From positions 39,729,945-39,793,944 of the forward strand of contig CM039464.1 of the NCBI GenBank assembly GCA_022414725.1: a DNA stretch of 64,000 nt. Direction: 5' to 3'. This document shows, in pieces, positions 1 through 9,900 of the stretch (positions within the stretch are counted from its first letter, which is position 1; every line of letters starts with the position of its first letter). Source of the DNA: Microglena sp. YARC (Eukaryota > Chlorophyta > Chlorophyceae > Chlamydomonadales > Chlamydomonadaceae). The position numbers and the translations under genes were made by a program. A model generated the notes under the pieces. That model had not been told where the DNA came from, made no database searches, and worked only from the letters and a program-made list of their open reading frames with translations.

Positions 1-73
1 GTGGGACCTGTGACCGTTGAATAATCGGGTAGATAGGCGATTACATTTTGTGCCCTTCATCTCGTATTTCAGC

Positions 74-102
74 AGTTACACTCAGACCGGTCAATAATGT
101 TA
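74..102. repeat. 29-bp inverted repeat, left copy
   Basis: This stretch is the exact reverse complement of 62,116-62,144. It overlaps the stop codon of the small minus-strand gene at 100-380. The two copies sit at the outer edges of the viral gene set in this window. The match stops abruptly on both sides. Whether it is a viral repeat or a transposon end is unknown. Confidence 0.6.
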
Positions 103-380
103 TCGTAAGTTGCCACGATATTGAGTTGATTTCCTCCTACCAGACATACCCCCCTTGAAGTCCTCTACATTAATAGGCTGAGCAATGGCATCCTTACTGC
201 ACGCAGTCTCCTTAGCATCGAACGTAAAGCAATTTTTGGCGTTGTCTTGGTAAACGATAGACCCGGCATTAGCGGGTGAAGGAAACCTAACGACGACCTT
301 GGGAGGGGGGACATCATGTAACAGTAGCCTATTCCAAAGGAGAAAGCGATGATAAAAGCAAACAGATTTATCTTGAACAT
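100..380 (-). pseudogene. Small N-terminally anchored viral protein, frameshifted
   Basis: The minus-strand ATG at 380 starts a protein with a strong N-terminal membrane segment (about residues 3-22). A single-base frameshift lies in a short G run on the plus strand (305-310). Before it the frame reads the membrane anchor; after it another frame reads VVVRFPSPANAG, a pattern I recall from small membrane-anchored proteins of Nucleocytoviricota, then a Cys-containing segment and a stop at 100-102. The open frame as it stands runs on to about 165 with an unrelated tail. The frameshift could be a real mutation or a homopolymer error. The family match is from memory; the membrane anchor and the frame switch are seen directly. 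Confidence 0.6.
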
Positions 381-496
381 TATTTGTTTTACAGAAACTT
401 CCAGAGCTGATTGGGAGACATACAAATGCAAATCAAAAAAATGTCGATAGACTGTAGTTTGAAAATATCAAAAATGTGTAGGTTAGGCACACCGTA

Positions 497-625
497 ATGT
501 TATCAACTCTTCCAGCCATCCCACTCGTAGTAATCATCATTACAATATGCACACTAATGATGTTGACTGTATTCATACAGCCAACGCCAGCAGGTCCAAG
601 TGTATCCAGCTCGACCACAAAATGA
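497..625 (+). CDS. 42-aa single-TM micropeptide
   Basis: ATG at 497 opens a 42-codon frame ending in TGA at 623-625. About residues 8-27 are a continuous hydrophobic helix, followed by a short Pro/Ser/Thr-rich tail. It ends one base before the last codon of the convergent helicase gene, the tight packing normal for a large DNA virus. Tiny single-TM proteins are common there, but I do not recognise this one and the shortness leaves a fair chance that it is fortuitous. Confidence 0.42.
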   Translation: MLSTLPAIPLVVIIITICTLMMLTVFIQPTPAGPSVSSSTTK

Positions 626-626
626 A

Positions 627-2071
627 TCAATCAAATGCGAAACCCATAGAAGCGTAGAAACGTTGCCGCTTACGCGACTGAGCCACAAAAATACCCGCAA
701 AAGTGTCCACGACGTCTATCACAAGCGGATTATTAGTAGTATCAGCATCAGGTCGGAAACGAGTGATGCGACCGCAACTTTGAACAACATCCGTCTTTGG
801 GGATGCAAGGACAAGCGTGTCCAGCTTAGGGATGTCCATGCCCTCGGCAGCATAGGGGAAAGTGGCGAAAATCACACGGCGCGACGATGACTCCTTCAAT
901 TCAGAAGGCTTCATGCCACCCCAGTAGAAACCAACCGCGATCTCCTTTGCAACCAGCAGGTCGTGCACATGCTGAAGCTGAGACTTTCGATCGGACAACA
1001 CCAGCACACGCCGATCCGGGGCACTCGCCAACACGTCGGATATGAGCTCCACCACGAAGGCCGTGCGAGGCTCGAAATCGCACACGTTGGTTATCATGCG
1101 AGAAATGCAAGGGGCTGCCTTCATTCGCCCGTCCGCAACGCGCCTTTGGATCACCTCCTCACGCGCATACTCCCTAGCATCCGAAGAAAACCGAACCACG
1201 CAAACACGGACAACCCTGTCATTGCCGGTACTACTCGATACCGAATCATCAAATTGAAGAAGAGGCACCAGTGGACCCAAGTGGTACACGATCGCCCGGG
1301 TCATCCCGTCCTTCCGGTCAGGCGTGGCAGAAAGCCCAAGGGAGTACCGGAACGATGTCTTGAAAAGGGCGCGCGAGAAAACCTCCGTGCCCACCCGGTG
1401 ACACTCGTCAACGATAAGCAATCCAAATTCAGAGAAGGTGTCGGCAGCATAAGACTTCATGCTAAGACTTTGCAGACTCGCAAGAATGACGGCGCGACCA
1501 TGTGTATCAGTTACCCCGGCCTTCACCAGGCCCACCGACGCGTCGGGCATGAACTGCTCAATCCGCTCACGCCACTGGGAAAGCAAGAACTCCTTGTGGA
1601 CTACGATTAACGTCTTGCACGCTAGCTCAGAGGCTATCTTCAGAGCTACGACAGTTTTTCCACCACCACAAGGCAACGTGATGATGCCGCCAGCCACCTT
1701 GGGGTCGCGGGCACGCTCAAGGAGGAAGAAACCACGGACTCCTGAACGGGACGCAACTGCCCGATAAACGCTACCCGGCCACCACCACCAGCATCGTCAC
1801 AGTGGAAATAGTCGGCGGAGTTGGATGGGACACCGAACCGCTCAAGACCGTAGTATTTCGGAAGAATCAACTCAGTATCTGAAGAACGGAACAAAGGGAA
1901 CCGAACAGGGGCACCCGCGAAAAAATCCTGCCCGAAGGGCTGCAATGGAGTCATTGTGAGATCCTCCCTAATATGTGATATCTCGGCATCCGGAATCGCA
2001 TCCAACGGAACATGGTACCCATCGACACGCAAGGAAGTACCAACTAATTTACGATGCATAAAGTTAGACAT
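627..2071 (-). pseudogene. A18-like SF2 DNA helicase, one frameshift
   Basis: Two overlapping minus-strand frames (2,071-1,646 and 1,697-627) make one helicase of about 480 residues, the usual size for viral A18-type helicases. These are ATP-driven helicases that act in transcript release and late viral transcription. Motifs in order: Walker A GGGKT, DECH box, SATPDRKDG (motif III), and QSCGRITR (motif VI). The N-terminal part before motif I is in the first frame. The frame switch lies near 1,715-1,735, just before Walker A, in a CTTCCTCC tract, so one base has been gained or lost. Start: ATG at 2,071 followed by MSNFMHRKL. Function is confident; whether the copy is broken or the assembly has an indel is open. 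Confidence 0.85.
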
Positions 2072-2173
2072 CCTCTTTTAGATATTTGATACACATTATA
2101 GCTTTACACTCAATAAGAAGTCTTATCAGAAGATGTGTGTAAGAAGAACACAACTTAGTCGGGTCTGGGGACG

Positions 2174-2518
2174 ATGTCAATCTCGAGGCGGACTTCTCGT
2201 CCGCTGTTCAAGGTGTTTAGCGACCGTTTCAAGGGGCGAGTTGCCGTCATTGACGAACTCCGTACCACCAAGATCTGGCACAAGGACAGAGCCACCGTCC
2301 TCCAGAGTGTGCATTCCGAAAAAGAAGGGAGCACGGTTCGAGGCTTGCTATGGTGTAGTTCCACCATGGAGAACAGCAAGTTGTTTGTAAACCGTGACCT
2401 GAATGCAGCCATTAACATCCACAATTGCTTTACAATGTACCCAATCCGCCCCGGAATTCTTGCGAGGCCAAAGAAATATTGCAAACTGGAAGTTGTGGTA
2501 CAGTCAACGGAATACTAA
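2174..2518 (+). pseudogene. Fanzor C-terminal fragment (second lineage)
   Basis: The frame contains VIDELRTTK, which matches the RuvC-II Glu region of TnpB/Fanzor nucleases (DEF.TSK), a lone Cys near the lost zinc-finger position, and then NRDLNAAINI, a textbook RuvC-III motif with its catalytic Asp. The N-terminal two thirds, including RuvC-I, are missing upstream. The last residues (QSTEY) are read from the terminal repeat of the adjacent transposon copy at 2,499. The motif sequences differ clearly from those of the 811-residue Fanzor at 52,867, so this is a separate lineage rather than a duplicate. Fanzors are RNA-guided DNA endonucleases found in eukaryotic transposons and giant viruses. 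This fragment cannot be active by itself. Confidence 0.65.
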
Positions 2519-2933
2519 AATGAAACCGCTTCGTGTACGGCACACCTTACGGTGTAACCTAATGGTGTAGAAATCCACGGGGCAGTGGAACACCAATACG
2601 ATTTTGAATCAACAAATTGCAAGATGTTAACGAGAATATCGTGGTTCTTTTTTAGATCACGGCTCTCCATCCTGCAGACTCCGTAACGTTCTTTTGTCGG
2701 TACTTTCGAGAGTGTCCATCGAAGGACCAGCCGCACTTAAGCGATTGTCTCTTCCCCGGTACCGTGGCCCAAAATAACACGGGGTCTTTGTTGATGTGCA
2801 ATGCGTCATGAAAGGAGGTTTCTTTGCTGGACGGGCCATTTTGTAGGACCACCATCCACTCATACACTATAACGTCTGTCGACGCCTTATACCGTTTATT
2901 GGGATGTTTCATTTTACTGTTCCGCCGACTGTA
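2499..2933 (-). mobile_element. IS630/Tc1-type MITE copy A
   Basis: The element is bounded by TA at both ends, as expected for IS630/Tc1 insertion. The left end reads CAGTCAACGGAATACTAAAA and the right end is the reverse complement of CAGTCGGCGGAACAGTAAAA, so the inverted repeats are imperfect and the two ends can be told apart. The inside carries an 86-codon minus-strand frame (2,912-2,652) related to the 85-codon frame of copies B and C, with one extra codon. There is no transposase, so mobility must depend on another copy. Orientation is opposite to the complete element at 51,940. Confidence 0.85.
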
Positions 2934-3130
2934 GGACGCAAAATTGATTACAAGCTGACAGGTTCTTTAGAGAACGCAGTGTCGAGCGTAGTGTAGTAGA
3001 TAAACACATACAAGAGGATTTTGGGGGACTCGGGATATTATGTAACATAATTCCCTTGTCCGAGTGTACGTTTAGTTATTTTCGGAAAGCAAACGAGGCA
3101 ACTGTTGCAACCTCTGACTCCCCCTTTATT

Positions 3131-3752
3131 TTAGCAGCTTGCTGACGGTCTCCTACAATATTTTTCTTTTGGACAAAAAACTGTACCTCCTACACAGTCA
3201 GCTTGACTACTTGCAGAACCTCCTCGATGTACCTCTCTTGAAAGTTGTCTGAAATCTTTCACAGACAATTCACACAATCTATCGATTTGATCTTTCTTTT
3301 TTCCACTTAAAGTAAATCCGCCATGTCTTAGCATATCTTTCAATTCCTTAACAGTCTTCAATTCCAAGTATGCCCGTCTTGAAGAAGTATAACCAGATGT
3401 TTTTTTAGTTGAAGTCTTGAATTGGATTTTGGTCGTGGCGTCAAGCATGAACTGAGAAGCGAACGCTTCGATATCTTCGACCGTCCCAGATCCCGAGTAC
3501 TCGTTTACATTTCCGTTTGCGTCCAAAACGCAAATAAAAGGGACGTAGCCATTGAAGGACTTTGACAATTTGGTCATAAATGCACCCTTTTCGGTTCTCA
3601 AAAGGTCACGGTCGATTTTCAAGATCTTAGATAATGGGAACTTCGACTTATATCTCATCTCGAATTCCTCCCACACAGGAGCGAACATGCGACAGTGCAT
3701 GCAAGAATCCGAATACACGAAAACAATTGTGGGGGGGGTGTTGGAAATCATA
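3131..3752 (-). CDS. Thioredoxin-fold protein with SAP domain
   Basis: The start is taken at ATG 3,752, because the frame upstream of it lacks conserved features. Residues 1-100 look like a thioredoxin fold: a beta strand (TIVFVYSDS), then CMHC, a CxxC redox motif in the canonical place, then a helix. Around residues 130-165 LKTVKELKDMLRHGGF and the following GKKKDQIDRL form a SAP-like DNA-binding helix pair. The C-terminus is Cys-rich. Thioredoxin-like proteins serve disulfide formation in virion assembly of large DNA viruses; the SAP fusion suggests tethering to DNA or chromatin, which is inference. The frame is intact over 207 codons. Confidence 0.7.
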
Positions 3753-3879
3753 ATTTGTTTTATTTTTATGTAGGTACCATGAAGTAATAAAAAAGAATCT
3801 CCGTTGACTGAATCTGCGTGTGCGCGCGTCAGAAGCTCATTTTGAAAAATACATTCGAAGTACATCATACTTTATTCGG

Positions 3880-4101
3880 ATGGATTGCTTTTGGAACTAC
3901 GATAAACCTAGACGTGATTATGGTTTAGGGGGGTATCATAATACACTTATGAATCGCAATAGTAATAATACGCCGCGGAGAATATATGAATGTGACACGG
4001 TCGAGTACATTGACTTTGACTTTGAATCATGGGGGGGGTGGAGAGCATGGCGACAGCAAAGTTTTTTCGACGAGGAGATGAATCATGATTATCGCCAATG
4101 A
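3880..4101 (+). CDS. Hypothetical small acidic protein
   Basis: A 73-codon frame starts at ATG 3,880 (an upstream in-frame start at 3,820 is possible). The product is rich in Asp, Glu, Tyr and Trp, with repeated aromatic pairs and no membrane segment. It lies between the divergent thioredoxin gene and another small plus-strand gene. I do not recognise it. Support rests on the open frame, composition and packing only. Confidence 0.4.
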   Translation: MDCFWNYDKPRRDYGLGGYHNTLMNRNSNNTPRRIYECDTVEYIDFDFESWGGWRAWRQQSFFDEEMNHDYRQ

Positions 4102-4179
4102 TTTTTCTTGGATTGTATTTAAAGTTCTTCTCAAAACAAGTGTAAAAGAACAGTGTGTTATCCTTACAACTCCCTTAAC

Positions 4180-4473
4180 ATGACCTTGAACAACGACAAT
4201 CAAATAGAAAGATACCGGCGCGCGTTTCTCAAAACCGTCTGTAGTCACAGATACGCAGTCAACGAAGAAGCCGCCACCAAGGATCGATCAACATCAACAC
4301 AACCACCTAAGAAGTCTCCTTTTGTAGCCTCTGCCCCGTCGTCGTGTCCTGACGATGTCTTAGGGATTTTCCAAGCGCTACGCGAGAAACACCTGAAGTT
4401 TGTGAGAAACAACAGAACTAACTACTACTACTACTACTACTACTCACACTACAGGAAGCCACCTCAGCAGTAG
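4180..4473 (+). CDS. Hypothetical protein with Tyr run
   Basis: ATG at 4,180 gives a 97-residue product; an upstream GTG at 4,153 is less likely. The middle is Ser/Thr/Pro-rich and the end has a run of seven Tyr encoded by a (CTA)n microsatellite at 4,423-4,444, so the C-terminus may vary in length. It lies 70 bases before the next gene on the same strand. No family recognised. Confidence 0.4.
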   Translation: MTLNNDNQIERYRRAFLKTVCSHRYAVNEEAATKDRSTSTQPPKKSPFVASAPSSCPDDVLGIFQALREKHLKFVRNNRTNYYYYYYYSHYRKPPQQ

Positions 4474-4543
4474 CAGTATACAACAGAGCAGCCCACAGGA
4501 ATCTTCTTCCTCTAGAATAATCCTGAACAAGCACACGTTCGCG

Positions 4544-5272
4544 ATGTCGATAGCAGAGGGGATCCAACCGGGACTGGAACTGCTACCACTCGAAGATCAA
4601 GAGAAGCAAGTGACACGACTTGTCACGCAAGCAACATTAGGTGCCGCAGCCGACGCTACCGGCCTGGTGAAGCGTTTCAGAAGAGTGACCGGGCAGCGCG
4701 TGCCGTCTGCAGAGGACATGCGATCAGCGTTGTACGACACGGACGTACTCTTCCGCGACGACAGACTGACGGATCTTGTGATCTTCCACACGGCGTGCTC
4801 ACTGGACCTGGCGCTAGTCGTGCTCCGAGGTTGTTATGCACGCATCTATCCAGCGGACGCATCCGTGAGAGACCGGGCGCTCCTTTTGCACTTCAATGAG
4901 GAGGACGCAAAGTATGTTCTAATGTACCCTACGACCACCTCCACATCTGGTTATTATTACAGCCCCCTTTTGGTTGTATTAAAAAGGGTCGCACGCGAGT
5001 GCTGCCCGCTATCATCCGCTTCCGACATCGACACAAAGGTGTTTTCGATGGTAATATCAGGAGAGGAGAAGGCCCGGAACCTCCTCCCGACAAAAGCGAC
5101 AGAGCTTCGGGCGCTGCTCACTGCGTGCGGCATCGGAGCGAAGCAACTCGCCGAAATCAGCGGAAATACCGAAGAAGTCAAATCGAAAGGGGCGTTGTTT
5201 ACGAAGGATGTCATACGCACTGCACTTGACACATTGTTGCGCAGGGACGATGAGGGAAGCGCAAACCATTGA
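4544..5272 (+). CDS. Hypothetical 242-aa soluble protein
   Basis: The intact frame starts at ATG 4,544. The product is mostly helical in appearance, with no membrane segment or signal peptide. An N-terminal region rich in Leu/Glu/Arg is followed by a central segment around residues 75-130 and a C-terminal helical region with ATELRALLTACGIGAKQLAE, which resembles a short helix-extension-helix motif but is not diagnostic. I do not recognise a family. Its uninterrupted length among many broken neighbours suggests that it is a real viral gene. Confidence 0.6.
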   Translation: MSIAEGIQPGLELLPLEDQEKQVTRLVTQATLGAAADATGLVKRFRRVTGQRVPSAEDMRSALYDTDVLFRDDRLTDLVIFHTACSLDLALVVLRGCYARIYPADASVRDRALLLHFNEEDAKYVLMYPTTTSTSGYYYSPLLVVLKRVARECCPLSSASDIDTKVFSMVISGEEKARNLLPTKATELRALLTACGIGAKQLAEISGNTEEVKSKGALFTKDVIRTALDTLLRRDDEGSANH

Positions 5273-5392
5273 ATTGTTTGTAACCAAAATAAATTGTTTA
5301 GAATTATAATGTGTATAAGGATTTGCGTATGATAATACTTATCAAGCCAAGAACCTGTCACAACATTGTAAGCACTCCTCAAAAAAATAAAT

Positions 5393-5650
5393 ATGTCACC
5401 TTTTGTGTCCGATCCAATGGGGTTCATCCGACACATTGATATGATTATAGGAGGGCGCTTGTCACCGGTGGACATCCAACACGAACTCAAAACATGTTGG
5501 ACAGTTATAGCATTCGGTATGTTGATGTTGGCTGTCACAAATTTTTTAGGGATTTTTTGCACCTTCAACAAACAAAGAATTTTCCAATACGATCCTATCC
5601 CAAGCAAGGAACTGTTGCGTCCACCAGACGAGATGTCAATGAATGGATAG
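5393..5650 (+). CDS. Small single-TM protein
   Basis: ATG 5,393 opens an 85-codon frame. Residues 35-55 (TVIAFGMLMLAVTNFLGIF) form one membrane helix, with a hydrophilic N-terminus and a Pro-rich C-terminus. The stop codon lies about 7 bases before a MITE insertion at 5,657, so the transposon landed in the intergenic gap just past the gene. Size and layout fit a viral envelope or inner-membrane protein, but no family is recognised. Confidence 0.5.
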   Translation: MSPFVSDPMGFIRHIDMIIGGRLSPVDIQHELKTCWTVIAFGMLMLAVTNFLGIFCTFNKQRIFQYDPIPSKELLRPPDEMSMNG

Positions 5651-5656
5651 TGATAA

Positions 5657-6088
5657 TACAGTCAACGGAATACTAAAATGAAACCGCTTCGTGTACGGCA
5701 CACCTTACGGTGTAACCTAATGGTGTAGAAATCCACGGGGCAGTGGAACACCAATACGATTTTGAATCAACAAATTGCAAGATGTTAACGAGAATATCGT
5801 GGTTCTTTTTTAGATAACGGCTCTCCATCCTGCAGACTCCGTATCGTTCTTTTGTCGGTACTTTCTAGAGTGTCCATTGAAGGACCAGCCGCACTTAAGC
5901 GATCGCCTCTTCCCCGGTACCGTGGCCCAAAATAACACGGGGTCTTTGTTGATGTGCAATGCGTCATGAAAGGAGGTTTCTTTGCTGGACGGGCCATTTT
6001 GTAGGACCATCCACTCATACACTATAACGTCTGTCGACGCCTTATACCGTTTATTGGGATGTTTCATTTTACTGTTCCGCCGACTGTA
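5657..6088 (-). mobile_element. IS630/Tc1-type MITE copy B
   Basis: This 432-bp copy has TA at both ends, the same two distinct end types as copy A, and an 85-codon frame on the minus strand (6,067-5,810). It is nearly identical to copies A and C, which points to recent spread. The start codon of its frame lies at the inner edge of the terminal repeat. Confidence 0.87.
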
Positions 6089-6166
6089 GTCAGATATCGG
6101 GAATTATTGTCAGAGTGTAATATCCAAATAAAGTGTTCGGGACACAGGCATGATGCCATGTTTCAT

Positions 6167-6566
6167 TTAAGTAGTCTGCCCCACAGAGTGACTTTCTCTA
6201 CGTTCCATTACGAGAGAGCGAACGAGCTGCACGTCTCCCCCCCAAATCGCCCCTGAAATATCGTCGTTATCTTGGGGGGCGGATGTACATGTGTACTCAC
6301 CAACACTGCTCTTATCCATTTCGGTTGTCAGAGACGCCAATGCCGACTCGATAGATTTATTATAATTCATCTTTGGAGTAGTAGTATCAGTTGAAAGACG
6401 CGCGCGACCAGCGATGTACTCGGCGATGGAGGCGTCCATCAACGCGGAGCGCACCTTGGACTGCGCCATCTCGAGGGGGGAGGGGACGACACGCGAAAAG
6501 GAATCACGGAGCGCGAGCTGGTTCTCACGGTACACGCGCACTACTGCTAGAAACTTATTCGACCTC
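6167..6566 (-). CDS. Hypothetical protein, possible upstream TM
   Basis: ATG at 6,566 gives 133 residues, Ser/Glu/Arg-rich and mainly helical. The frame stays open upstream to 6,787 through a hydrophobic, Cys-rich stretch, but that stretch is encoded by a (GTT)n microsatellite and has no ATG, so I prefer the inner start. If the longer form is real it would be a single-TM protein. No family recognised. Confidence 0.4.
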
Positions 6567-6727
6567 ATCCTCTCTCTCTCAGATGATGCGGGAAAACAAA
6601 TTGAAGGGAAAACTCGAAGAATGAGAAGACAACAACAACAACACAACACAATAATCGTTATTACAAACCAAGAATGAATACCCCCTCTCTCGCATACAAG
6701 GTTATCGTAAGAAGGGTTGTAGCCACG

Positions 6728-6973
6728 ATGTTCTTTAATATATCCCAAGTTATAGACCTCACTACTGAGTACGCTGATTATGTGCACTCGGAAGAGGATG
6801 TGGTAAGGGATATGGTATTAGAGATATTCTCTCGCATCAGCCCCATCGTCGTAAGCGACGACTCGGATGATGAAGAATCAACGGAGATGGATATTGACTC
6901 GGATGATGAAACGTTACACTCCCTCACGGACACAACTCAGGTTGGTTTCGGAGGAAAGAGGAAGCGCTTCTAA
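6728..6973 (+). CDS. Hypothetical small acidic protein
   Basis: ATG 6,728 gives 81 residues; an in-frame ATG at 6,674 would add 18. The second half contains a dense Asp/Glu/Ser tract (DDSDDEESTEMDIDSDDE) and ends in GGKRKRF, a basic tail. Such acidic-plus-basic small proteins can act as histone or DNA-mimic partners, but that is speculation. It ends 20 bases before the convergent fibre gene. Confidence 0.45.
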   Translation: MFFNISQVIDLTTEYADYVHSEEDVVRDMVLEIFSRISPIVVSDDSDDEESTEMDIDSDDETLHSLTDTTQVGFGGKRKRF

Positions 6974-6992
6974 ATCCACAATTCTTTTTTTT

Positions 6993-9900
6993 TCACCTTT
7001 TCATTTTTCTCTCGAGCGCATCGATACGCGCCTGCATACACTTGACACACCCGTAGAGAGCCGCGATAAGCTGGTCGTTGTTCAATGCAAGACAGTCGTC
7101 CATCCCAAACATGCTCTGAATGGACACAGCCTTAGGGAAAACCGCCTGGACCTCCTGAGCGATCCAACCAAGCTTTGAGCGGTCGTTACCGACCTGATCG
7201 GGCGTGTACACGTCCTTACGCCAAGAAAATTGACGCAAAGGGACTTCGCGGACGATCTCATAGCACCGCTCGAGGTCGGCGTTGCATATGTTCTCCTTTA
7301 TACGGCGGTCAGATGTAACAGTCCAGGTGCTAGAAGAGGGCTTGGCCGCACTGTCGCGCACGAGCTGTAACAAAAACGCAGGCTCGGTCCCTAGCAACGT
7401 CTCCCCCACCCCCAGTCACCCAAAGAGACTCATAGAACCGGACACAGCGACTGCCGAGGTGCCTGGAGTGGATACCCCTACCCCAAGATGCGTGGACAGG
7501 AGACAGGTATCGTGTCGAAGCAACAAGAAAGCATGACTCGAGGGTTCACCGAACAAGCAAACCTGCCCCACTCTAGCAGACACGCGAGTCTCCGTCTCCG
7601 AAGAGGACACGCGCACGCGGGTCAGCACAATTCGAAACCGGGAGGACGGCAACGAGGGGGGGACCGAGGTCACAGTTATCACCGCGCCTGTAACGGGGTA
7701 TGGGGTAGTCGCGTAAGTGGTGTCGACAACTTGCCAGCTCTCCCCATCAGAGGACCGCCCAAGTACCACGAAACACCGCGGCTGCCCCGTATGAGTGGAG
7801 ATGATCGGAGAAATCGAGTATGCACCCAGCGTGATCGGGTCCGGAAGCACGATGTCCACCCACTCCCCTGTGAAGGCTAATGCACCAGTAGTGGTAACGA
7901 ACCCGACATCGGAAGAGGAGAGAATGTTGACAGCCTCGAACGACAGAGACGAAACCCAACGTGTTTCGCTATACAACCCCAACAAGTTCAACTTATCAAA
8001 TACGCACGCAAGATGCGATGACGATGACGACGACGACGAGGCAGAGACTGTATACGACCCGTTCCTGTACGCAAGATTGCTGAGGCGGGTGGTAACGCTA
8101 CTGGCGGCCACTCCAATCTGTTAGCAGTTATAGAAGACAATGCTAACGCGTTATTGCTACTACTACTACTACTTCTTGCCCCCAGTGATACGCCGCCACC
8201 GTGTTCCAAAAGGACGCTCATGAGGCCCTCCGGGCTGGAGGAGTAGAGGCTCGCGCCTTTCACATCAGATACGCGGAGACTAAGGTTACCTCCGTCCATG
8301 AGGTTGCTCAGCGTCACACTGCATTCGGCAGGGGTCGCAAATAAAACGCACGCGTCCTCGAACGCTCGAATAGTGGGGTTGGTCAGGTACGTAAGCCCTA
8401 TAGAGTTGTTGCTAGCGAACGATGCCATAGGGTACAACGTCTCGTTCACAACGTTAGAGGTGTATGCGGCAACCACTGATGTTTTGTGCGCAAGGTTCGA
8501 CGAAAAAAACACGACGTGTCAAATTGGCAAAACAAAAATTAGAGGACGCGAGACTTGTGTTCGAGGCCCAATGCGAATGGTTGCTAGCAAAAGACGCCTG
8601 TGGCACCGTCACCCCGAACAAGGTGTTGGAACATGTAAAGGACACGTTGCTCGCTAGCAATGCAGTTGGTGCAATGACAGGAAACAGGAGGTTCGAACAA
8701 TTAATGGCGATGTTGTAGGCGGAACCACCCGCGTTGCTCCCGAACACGGCATCCGGGTGCGTTTTAAGATAGACATGGTTGGAGGTTCCGCATGCGGTGT
8801 TGCTACCGAACACGGCGTCAGGGTGCGTTTTGAGATTGACCTGGTTGGAAGTGGCCCATGCGGCATTGCTACCGAACACGGCGTCAGGGTGCGTTTTGAG
8901 ATAGACATGGTTGGAGGCGGCCCATGCGGCATTGCTACCGGACACGGCATTCGAATGCGTAGAACGGTATACCATATTGGACGTGGACCATGCAACATTG
9001 CTTCCGAATACGGCATTCGAATGCGTGCTGATGTATATAAGGTTAGATGTTGCCCTTGAGGCATTGCTAGCGAATATCGCGTCCGGCTGTACATTGATAT
9101 ATACCAGGTTGGAGGCTGCACATGCGGTATTGCTCCCGAACACGGCATTTGAATGCGTGTTTAGGTATACAAGGTTAGATGTTGCCCTTGAGGCATTGCT
9201 AGCGAATATCGCGTCCGGCTGTACATTGATATATACCAGGTTGGAGGAGGCCCATGCGGTATTGCTCCCGAACACGGCATTGGAATGTGTAGAACGGTAT
9301 ACCATATTGGACGTGGACCAGGCAACATTGCTTTCGAATACGGCATTCGAATGCGTGCTCATGTACACAAGGTTTGACGTAGCATTTGCAACATTGCTAC
9401 CAAATATGGCATTAGAATGAGTGCTCATGTACACAAGGTTCGACGCAGCATTTGCGGCGTTGCTCCCGAATACAGCATTCGAATGCGTGCTTAGGTACAC
9501 AAGGTTCGACGTAGCATTTGCTGTGTTGCTTCCAAATACTGCATTCGAATGCGTGTTTAAGTATACAATGTTCGATGTTGCCCTTGAGGCATTGCTAGCG
9601 AATATCGCGTCCGGTTGCACATTGATATATACCAGGTTGGAGGCGGCACATGCGGTATTGCTCCCAAACACGGCATTCGAATGCGTGCTTAGGTACACAA
9701 GGTTCGATGTTGCCCTTGAGGCATTGCTAGCGAATATCGCGTCCGGTTGCACATTGATATATACCAGGTTGGAGGCGCACATGCGTATTGCTCCCAAACA
9801 CGGGCATTCGAATGCTGCTTAGGTACACAAGGTTCGATGTCGCCCTGGCGACATTGCTCCCGAATATTGCATTCGAATGCGTGCTTAGGTACACAAGGTT

